Shown here one piece after another: positions 14,122-18,762 of a stretch of DNA of 18,762 bases. The position numbers were made by a program, and so were the translations under genes. Source of the stretch: Dokdonella_A sp039926425 (GTDB taxonomy: Bacteria > Pseudomonadota > Gammaproteobacteria > Xanthomonadales > Rhodanobacteraceae); the NCBI RefSeq assembly GCF_039926425.1, contig NZ_JBDSWZ010000071.1, positions 1 to 18,762 on the forward strand. The letters are read 5' to 3'. Within the stretch, counting starts at the first letter, position 1, and the number at the start of each line of letters is the position of its first letter. The notes under the pieces are model-generated. The model was not told the origin of the DNA, did no database searches, and saw only the letters and a list, made by a program, of their open reading frames with translations.

Positions 14122-16311
14122 ATGAATCAAACCACTCTGGCACTCACCATCGTCGCCGCGCTCACTGGCATGGCGCAGGCAGCTCCGCCTGCCCCGCCGA
14201 TGGCCTTAACCATGGACAGCACGGATTCCAAGCCAGGCACGGGCGAATCACGCAACGCGAAGTACACGGCGGCCAGCGATGACCCGACACTCGGCACGGT
14301 CAGCGTGGTGGGCAAGCTCGATCACGCGCGCAACCAGCTGTCGCCGGACATTGGAAGTAGTCAGTACCTGTTCGACCGCAGCTCGATCGCGCAGATGCCG
14401 CTCGGCGACTCGACCGGTCTCAACCAGCTGTTGTTGCGGGCGCCCGGTGTGGTGAACGACTCCTACGGTCAATTGCACGTACGCGGCGACCATGCCGACC
14501 TGCAGTACCGCATCAACGGCACCATCATTCCGGAAAGCATCAGCGGATTCGGCCAGGGACTGGACGTGCGCGTGATCGATTCGCTCTCGTTCCTCACCGG
14601 CGCCCTGCCCGCCCAGTATGGCTATCGCACCGCCGGCATCGTTGACATCACGACGAAGTCGGGTGCCGCCGGAAAGGACGGCGACTCCGTCGGTGGTAGC
14701 GTCGGACTGACCACCGGCTCATTCGGTACGGTAAATCCGTCGGCCGAGTTGTACGGCAGCAACGGCCCGTGGAGCGGTTTCGTCACCGTGAGCACTTTGC
14801 AGAGCGACATCGGCATCGAAAATCCAACCCCCGGGCGCGACGCGATCCACGACCGCACCCAGCAGGCACGCAGCTTCGGAATGCTGTCCTACGTGCTCGG
14901 CGATTCAACCCGGCTGTCCTTCATGTTTGGCACGACGCACAACCGGTTCCAGATCCCGAACAATCCCGGCCAGGAGCCCGCGTTCCAGCTTGGCGACGTG
15001 GCCGACTTTGATTCGGCACATCTCGACGAACGCCAGACGGAGCAGACGCGCTTCGGCGTTCTCGCGTTGCAGGGACTGCTCGGCGACACCAGCTACCAGG
15101 TGTCGTTCGGCCAGCGCTACACCAGCGTCGACTACCAGCCCGACCCGATCGGCGACCTGGTGTTCAACGGCGTCGCCGGCACGATCGGGCGAAGCAACCG
15201 CGCCAATACAGTCCAGGCCGACTTTTCAAATGCGATCGGGACCGCCCACACGCTGCGCTACGGCCTCTACGTCAGCGACGAAAACCCGGTCGCCAACAAC
15301 ACCTCGCTGGTGTTCCCGGCCGATGCCGACGGGAATCAGACAAGCACCACGCCGATCACCATCGTCGACAATGCCGCCCACATCTCCGCAAAGACCTACG
15401 GCCTCTACGTGCAGGACGAGTGGCAGGTCAGCGACCCGCTGACGATCAACTATGGCGTTCGTGCGGACAAGGTCGACGCCTACGTCAGCGAAGGACAAAT
15501 CAGCCCTCGCCTCGGTGCGGTCTACCGCGTGAGTGACACGACCACACTGCACGCCGGCTACGCGCGGTATTTCACGCCGCCGCCGGCGGAACTCATCGCC
15601 CAGTCCGATATCGCGCTGTTCCAGGGCACCACCAATGCATTGCCGACCGACGTCAACGCAGAAACGAGATCCGAGCGCTCGCATTATTTCGATGCGGGCA
15701 TCTCGCAGAAGTTCGGCAGCGACCTCACGCTCGGACTCGATGCGTACTATCGCAAGGTCGCCAACCTGCTCGACGAAGGCCAGTTCGGCTCGGCGCTGAT
15801 CTTCTCGCCGTTCAACTACGCCCGCGGGAAGGTTCGCGGAGTCGAGTTCACCGCCAACTACGACCACGATGGCCTGTCTGCCTATTTCAATCTGTCGTCC
15901 AGCCGCGCGCAGGGCAAGCAGGTCGTGACCGGGCAGTACAACTTCGACCAGGACGAACTCGACTACATCGCGACGCACTGGGTGCACCTCGACCACGACC
16001 AGCGCCTGGCGTCCTCCGGCGGCGTCAGCTACCTGTGGAACGGCACGCGATTCGGCGCCGACTATCTCTACGGCTCGGGCCTTCGCGCGGGTTTCGCGAA
16101 CAGCGAGCATCTGCCGCAGTACTACACCGTGAACCTCTCGGTCGACCACGCGTTCGACACGGCAGCCGTCGGAAAATTCGATGTGCGGCTCGCTGCAATC
16201 AACGTGACCGATCGGGTGTACGAGTTGCGCGATGGTTCCGGAATTGGCGTCGGCGCCCCGCAGTTCGGCGCGCGGCGCGGGCTGTATCTCGGACTCGAGA
16301 AAACGTTCTGA
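14122..16311 (+). CDS. TonB-dependent outer-membrane receptor, probably metal-linked
   Basis: This 729-residue protein has a signal peptide (MNQTTLALTIVAALTGMAQA, cleavage after about residue 20), a TonB-box-like TLGTVSVVG (56-64), a plug domain (about 85-185, with LLLRAPGVVNDSYGQLHVRG and ALPAQYGYRTAGIVDITTKSG blocks) and a beta-barrel ending in the terminal Phe of YLGLEKTF, as needed for BAM insertion. It imports a ligand across the outer membrane using TonB/ExbBD energy. Barrel residues include a His/Asp-rich loop (THWVHLDHDQR). Two Zur-like palindromes in its promoter region and the divergent MerC-domain gene suggest zinc or a zinc chelate as ligand; this is inference, and iron or another metal complex is possible. 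The ATG at 14122 has a weak GGAA ribosome binding site. The gene is complete and is followed by a series of hairpins. Confidence 0.93.
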   Translation: MNQTTLALTIVAALTGMAQAAPPAPPMALTMDSTDSKPGTGESRNAKYTAASDDPTLGTVSVVGKLDHARNQLSPDIGSSQYLFDRSSIAQMPLGDSTGLNQLLLRAPGVVNDSYGQLHVRGDHADLQYRINGTIIPESISGFGQGLDVRVIDSLSFLTGALPAQYGYRTAGIVDITTKSGAAGKDGDSVGGSVGLTTGSFGTVNPSAELYGSNGPWSGFVTVSTLQSDIGIENPTPGRDAIHDRTQQARSFGMLSYVLGDSTRLSFMFGTTHNRFQIPNNPGQEPAFQLGDVADFDSAHLDERQTEQTRFGVLALQGLLGDTSYQVSFGQRYTSVDYQPDPIGDLVFNGVAGTIGRSNRANTVQADFSNAIGTAHTLRYGLYVSDENPVANNTSLVFPADADGNQTSTTPITIVDNAAHISAKTYGLYVQDEWQVSDPLTINYGVRADKVDAYVSEGQISPRLGAVYRVSDTTTLHAGYARYFTPPPAELIAQSDIALFQGTTNALPTDVNAETRSERSHYFDAGISQKFGSDLTLGLDAYYRKVANLLDEGQFGSALIFSPFNYARGKVRGVEFTANYDHDGLSAYFNLSSSRAQGKQVVTGQYNFDQDELDYIATHWVHLDHDQRLASSGGVSYLWNGTRFGADYLYGSGLRAGFANSEHLPQYYTVNLSVDHAFDTAAVGKFDVRLAAINVTDRVYELRDGSGIGVGAPQFGARRGLYLGLEKTF

Positions 16312-16316
16312 GGACG

Positions 16317-16374
16317 AGCGCGTGCACGGGTCGAAATCCGACTCGTGCGGCTACGACCCAAGCGTGCACGCGCT
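16317..16374. repeat. Long inverted repeat after the TonB receptor gene
   Basis: A 17-nt left arm (16317-16333) pairs completely with a right arm split into 16354-16359 (6 nt) and 16364-16374 (11 nt), with a 4-nt AAGC bulge and a 20-nt loop. It begins 5 nt after the receptor stop codon. There is no T-tract, so it could be a transcript-end stabiliser, a Rho-type terminator aid or a REP-like element. Confidence 0.7.
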
Positions 16375-16423
16375 TCGCTCCGCCCAAGTCCCGTATCCGA
16401 CGCGCTCGCTACGGACCAGACAC

Positions 16424-16456
16424 CATCGTGACTGCGCGCCAACGCAGGTCACGATG
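16424..16456. repeat. Second intergenic inverted repeat
   Basis: CATCGTGAC (16424-16432) pairs with GTCACGATG (16448-16456), extended inward by TGCG (16433-16436) with CGCA (16443-16446) across a single bulged G. That is 13 base pairs around a 6-nt loop. It lies in the receptor-lacI gap, 49 nt after the first inverted repeat. Confidence 0.65.
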
Positions 16457-16459
16457 CGA

Positions 16460-16489
16460 GCGGATGCGGCAGACCGCTGACGAATCCGC
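16460..16489. repeat. Third intergenic inverted repeat
   Basis: GCGGAT (16460-16465) pairs with ATCCGC (16484-16489), and inside it GCGG (16466-16469) pairs with CCGC (16474-16477) around a CAGA loop, leaving a 6-nt bulge. It lies 3 nt after the second inverted repeat, so the two could stack in RNA. Confidence 0.5.
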
Positions 16490-16500
16490 AGAGAAAAACC

Positions 16501-16527
16501 TGCTGTAACGCAGCATGACAATTTTTT
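16501..16527 (+). terminator. Weak terminator-like hairpin with T-run
   Basis: TGCTG (16501-16505) pairs with CAGCA (16511-16515) around TAACG. Six nt later comes a run of six T (16522-16527). The stem is short for an intrinsic terminator. Together with the preceding hairpins it may end transcription from the TonB receptor gene before lacI. Confidence 0.4.
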
Positions 16528-16540
16528 AACTTCTGCGATG

Positions 16541-16556
16541 ATGTAAACGATTACAT
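16541..16556. promoter_or_regulatory. LacI-family operator upstream of its own gene
   Basis: ATGTAAACGATTACAT has six paired bases per arm around a 4-nt core ACGA that keeps the central CG typical of LacI-family operators (TGTAAACGNTTACA-like). It ends 18 nt before the GTG start of the lacI-type gene and covers the likely promoter, suggesting autorepression. The related receptor downstream is probably controlled through the same transcript or another site outside the visible pattern. Confidence 0.7.
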
Positions 16557-16574
16557 CCTGTCAGGGGCGGCTTC

Positions 16575-17573
16575 GTGACGTTGGGCATCACTGTCAAGGA
16601 CGTGGCCAAGGCCGCCGGCGTGTCCGTGGCGTCCGTTTCGCGTGCACTCAACGGTCACAAGAGCATGGCCGACGACACGCGCGAGCGCATTCTGGAATGC
16701 GCATCCCGCTTGCGCTACATGCCCAACGGCGCGGCACGCAGCCTGATCACCAGGCGCACCCATACCATTGGCGCGGTGCTGCCCGACCTGCACGGCGAAT
16801 TCTTTTCCGAATTGATTCGCGGCATGGACAGTGCTGCTCGCGCGCACGGTTTGCATTTGCTGGTCTCCAGTTCGCATGGCTCGGCGTCGGAGGCCGGTGA
16901 AGTTCTGCGCGCTCTGCGCGGCCGTGTCGATGGCTTGCTGATCATGTCTCCTCACGCTGATGCGGACATGCTGGCGGACAATCTCCCGGTCGGACTTCCA
17001 ACCGTGCTGATGAACACACGCGTCAGCGGCGAGACCTATCGCTCGATTTCAATCGACAACTACGGTGGCTCCGCGATGATGACCCGTCATCTGATCGAAC
17101 GCGGACATCGGCGCATCGCGTTCATCGGCGGACCGGCCAACAATTTCGATGCGGACGAACGATTGCGCGGCTATCGCGACACGCTCGCCACGCTTCTCCC
17201 TGGGCAAGCGGAAATCGTCCTTGCCGGCGACTTCACCGAAGACGGCGGATACCGCGCCGGCAAGCACATCCGCAACCACGGTGAACTGCCGCAGGCCATC
17301 TTCGCAGCGAACGACATGATGGCAATCGGCTGCCTGTTCGCACTGGGCGAGCTCGGCATCAGCGTGCCGGACGACATCGCCCTCGCCGGCTTCGACGACA
17401 TTCCGATCGCGCGGTTCGTGACACCGCCGCTGACAACCGTGCGGGTGAGCATTGCGGACCTCGGTCGCACTGCGCTCGATGAACTCGCACGGCAAATCGA
17501 ACACACCGAACAGGAGACGGCACTGCCGTCTTCGCTCGGTTGCGAAATCGTCGTACGCCGATCAGGCGGCTGA
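16575..17573 (+). CDS. LacI-family transcriptional regulator
   Basis: This 332-residue regulator has an N-terminal helix-turn-helix (TVKDVAKAAGVSVASVSRAL, residues 6-25), a hinge helix around NGAARSLITRR (51-61), then a periplasmic-binding-protein-like effector domain starting HTIGAVLPDL. Effector-domain signatures include VDGLLIMSP, ERGHRRIAFIGG, AIFAANDMMAIG and DIALAGFDDIPIARFVTPPLTTV. It starts at GTG 16575, with AGGGG 7 nt upstream. It lies 68 nt upstream of an Oar-like TonB receptor on the same strand, the common layout of carbohydrate-utilisation loci in Xanthomonadales, where the sugar or an intermediate relieves repression. The effector cannot be read from sequence. A LacI-type palindrome lies in its own promoter region. 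Confidence 0.96.
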   Translation: MTLGITVKDVAKAAGVSVASVSRALNGHKSMADDTRERILECASRLRYMPNGAARSLITRRTHTIGAVLPDLHGEFFSELIRGMDSAARAHGLHLLVSSSHGSASEAGEVLRALRGRVDGLLIMSPHADADMLADNLPVGLPTVLMNTRVSGETYRSISIDNYGGSAMMTRHLIERGHRRIAFIGGPANNFDADERLRGYRDTLATLLPGQAEIVLAGDFTEDGGYRAGKHIRNHGELPQAIFAANDMMAIGCLFALGELGISVPDDIALAGFDDIPIARFVTPPLTTVRVSIADLGRTALDELARQIEHTEQETALPSSLGCEIVVRRSGG

Positions 17574-17641
17574 CAGACAGACGGATCTGCAGTTGATCCA
17601 TCAAAAAAAACGGCATCCATCGATCCACTTGGGAGGGAGTC

Positions 17642-18762
17642 ATGAACAGACAAACGTTGTTGAAGAAAAAACTGCTGGTCACGTTGATCACGACGGCGAT
17701 CGCGTCAACCGGTTTCATGCCGTCGATCGTCTGGTCACAGTCGGCAGACGCCACGCTCCGCGGAAAGGCGCCCGCAAAGGCATCCGTGACCGCGAAGAAC
17801 ATTGCAACCGGAAGCGTCCGCCGTACCAATGCGGGTGACGACGGTTCGTACACGATCGTTGGTTTGCAACCGGGCACCTACCAGGTGGACGCGGGACCGG
17901 GTACCGAGCAGACGGTGACGTTGACCGTTGCCTCGACGGCCTCTCTGGACATTGGTGGTCCGGCCGTCACAAGCACCGCGACGACCACCCTCGAAGGTGT
18001 CGTGGTGACTGCGCAGACGCTGACTGAAGTGAAAACGTCCGAAGTGGGCGGCACGATCTCGCAACGCCAGATCCAGACCATCCCGCAGATCACCCGGAAT
18101 TTTCTTGAATTTGCCGATACGATTCCGGGCGTCGCTTTCAGCGTCGACCAGAATGGCAACACGACGTTGCGCGGTGGCGGCCAGAATACCGGCGGCATCA
18201 ATGTCTACGTCGACGGAGTCGGCCAGAAGAACTACGTGAAAGATCAGGGCGGAGCATCGGGACAGTTCTTCAGTCAGGGCAATCCATTCCCGCAGCTCGC
18301 CATCGGCGAGTACAAGGTCATCACGTCGAACTACAAGGCCGAGTACGACCAGGTCTCGAGCGCGGCGGTGACCGCCGAAACGAAATCGGGCACCAACGAT
18401 TTCCACGGTGAAGTGTTCAACACGTTTACCGACGACGGACTCCGTTCGAAAACTCCTTCCGAACTCGCTGCCGGCAAGCAGGTGCCGTCCCAGGAAAAAG
18501 AATATGGCGTTGCACTGGGCGGCCCGATCATCCAGGACACGCTGCATTTCTTCTTCACCTATGAAGCGAAACGATTCGACACACCCGGTTCGGTCATCCC
18601 GGGCGTCGCCAACATCGGCGGCATCGATGTCCGATCGCTGCTACCCGCCGATGCCGTCGCGGAATTGGGACCGACAAACATTCCGTTCGCGGAGGATCTC
18701 TACTTCGGCAAAATCGATTGGGAGTTCTCGGACCGCGACCGGGTCGAGGTCAGCGCGAAAGT
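17642..18762 (+). CDS. Oar-like TonB-dependent receptor with carboxypeptidase-regulatory-like domain, 3' truncated
   Basis: The reading frame is open to the window end; 373 codons are visible of a gene likely to encode about 900-1,000 residues. A GGGAGGGAG ribosome binding site precedes the ATG. The protein has a signal peptide (about 1-32, basic MNRQTLLKKK then a hydrophobic run), a carboxypeptidase-regulatory-like beta-sandwich (about 36-105, with GDDGSYTIVGLQPGTYQV), a TonB-box-like LEGVVVTAQ (117-125), and a plug domain with TLRGGGQNTGGINVYVDG and YKAEYDQVSSAAVTAETKSG. The start of the barrel follows, with EKEYGVALGGPI and HFFFTYEAKR. This is the Oar/SusC-like group of receptors that import oligosaccharides or other large ligands. 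Adjacency to the LacI regulator supports a sugar ligand. The substrate is not determinable here. Confidence 0.93.
   Translation, partial: MNRQTLLKKKLLVTLITTAIASTGFMPSIVWSQSADATLRGKAPAKASVTAKNIATGSVRRTNAGDDGSYTIVGLQPGTYQVDAGPGTEQTVTLTVASTASLDIGGPAVTSTATTTLEGVVVTAQTLTEVKTSEVGGTISQRQIQTIPQITRNFLEFADTIPGVAFSVDQNGNTTLRGGGQNTGGINVYVDGVGQKNYVKDQGGASGQFFSQGNPFPQLAIGEYKVITSNYKAEYDQVSSAAVTAETKSGTNDFHGEVFNTFTDDGLRSKTPSELAAGKQVPSQEKEYGVALGGPIIQDTLHFFFTYEAKRFDTPGSVIPGVANIGGIDVRSLLPADAVAELGPTNIPFAEDLYFGKIDWEFSDRDRVEVSAK

Noticed and set aside
15226..16149. 307-codon open frame on the minus strand
   Set aside because: Antisense to the TonB receptor barrel; Val/Arg/Asp-biased composition expected of the complement of receptor codons.
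17735..18547. 270-codon open frame on the minus strand
   Set aside because: Antisense to the Oar-like receptor, which has a signal peptide, TonB box and plug in the plus frame.

Overview
The window is GC-rich, gene-dense proteobacterial chromosome. The likeliest source is a gammaproteobacterium of the Lysobacterales (Xanthomonadales), perhaps Rhodanobacteraceae. This rests on gene content: a LacI regulator directly upstream of an Oar-like TonB-dependent receptor, an ECF sigma factor paired with a TPR-bearing Ser/Thr kinase, a bTHX protein with a Lys/Ala tail, and small conserved membrane proteins typical of that group. No rRNA, tRNA, CRISPR array, insertion sequence or phage gene is visible.

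Left part (1-8650): housekeeping and accessory enzymes in short transcription units. These are the 3' part of an FAD-dependent dehydrogenase, then on the minus strand a MAPEG-like membrane protein, a 68-residue membrane protein and an 89-residue helical protein. A lipoprotein-like alpha/beta hydrolase and a GFA-type zinc protein follow on the plus strand. A PHB-depolymerase-type esterase and a rhomboid protease lie on the minus strand, divergent from a PhzF-family isomerase. PhzF converges on a cold-shock protein whose terminator lies inside the 3' end of phzF. A DUF1345 membrane protein and a bTHX ribosomal protein complete the block.

Centre (8827-12401): a two-gene signalling unit, an ECF sigma factor followed 33 nt later by a 971-residue membrane Ser/Thr kinase with a long TPR-like C-terminus. 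Sigma region 2.2 lacks the usual acidic cluster and carries threonines there. This is the arrangement of sigma factors switched on by phosphorylation from the neighbouring kinase.

Right-centre (12514-16311): a metal-homeostasis block. A CDF cation exporter and a MerC-domain protein lie on the minus strand, and a TonB-dependent receptor is divergent from merC. The 148-nt gap between merC and the receptor holds two palindromes sharing the 11-mer TATGTTATAAC, one beside each start codon. They resemble proteobacterial Zur operators, so the pair is probably zinc-repressed (inference).

Right end (16312-18762): a 263-nt intergenic region with four consecutive inverted repeats and a LacI-type operator, then a LacI-family regulator and the first 373 codons of an Oar-like TonB-dependent receptor with an N-terminal carboxypeptidase-regulatory-like domain. 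This looks like the start of a carbohydrate-utilisation locus continuing past the window.
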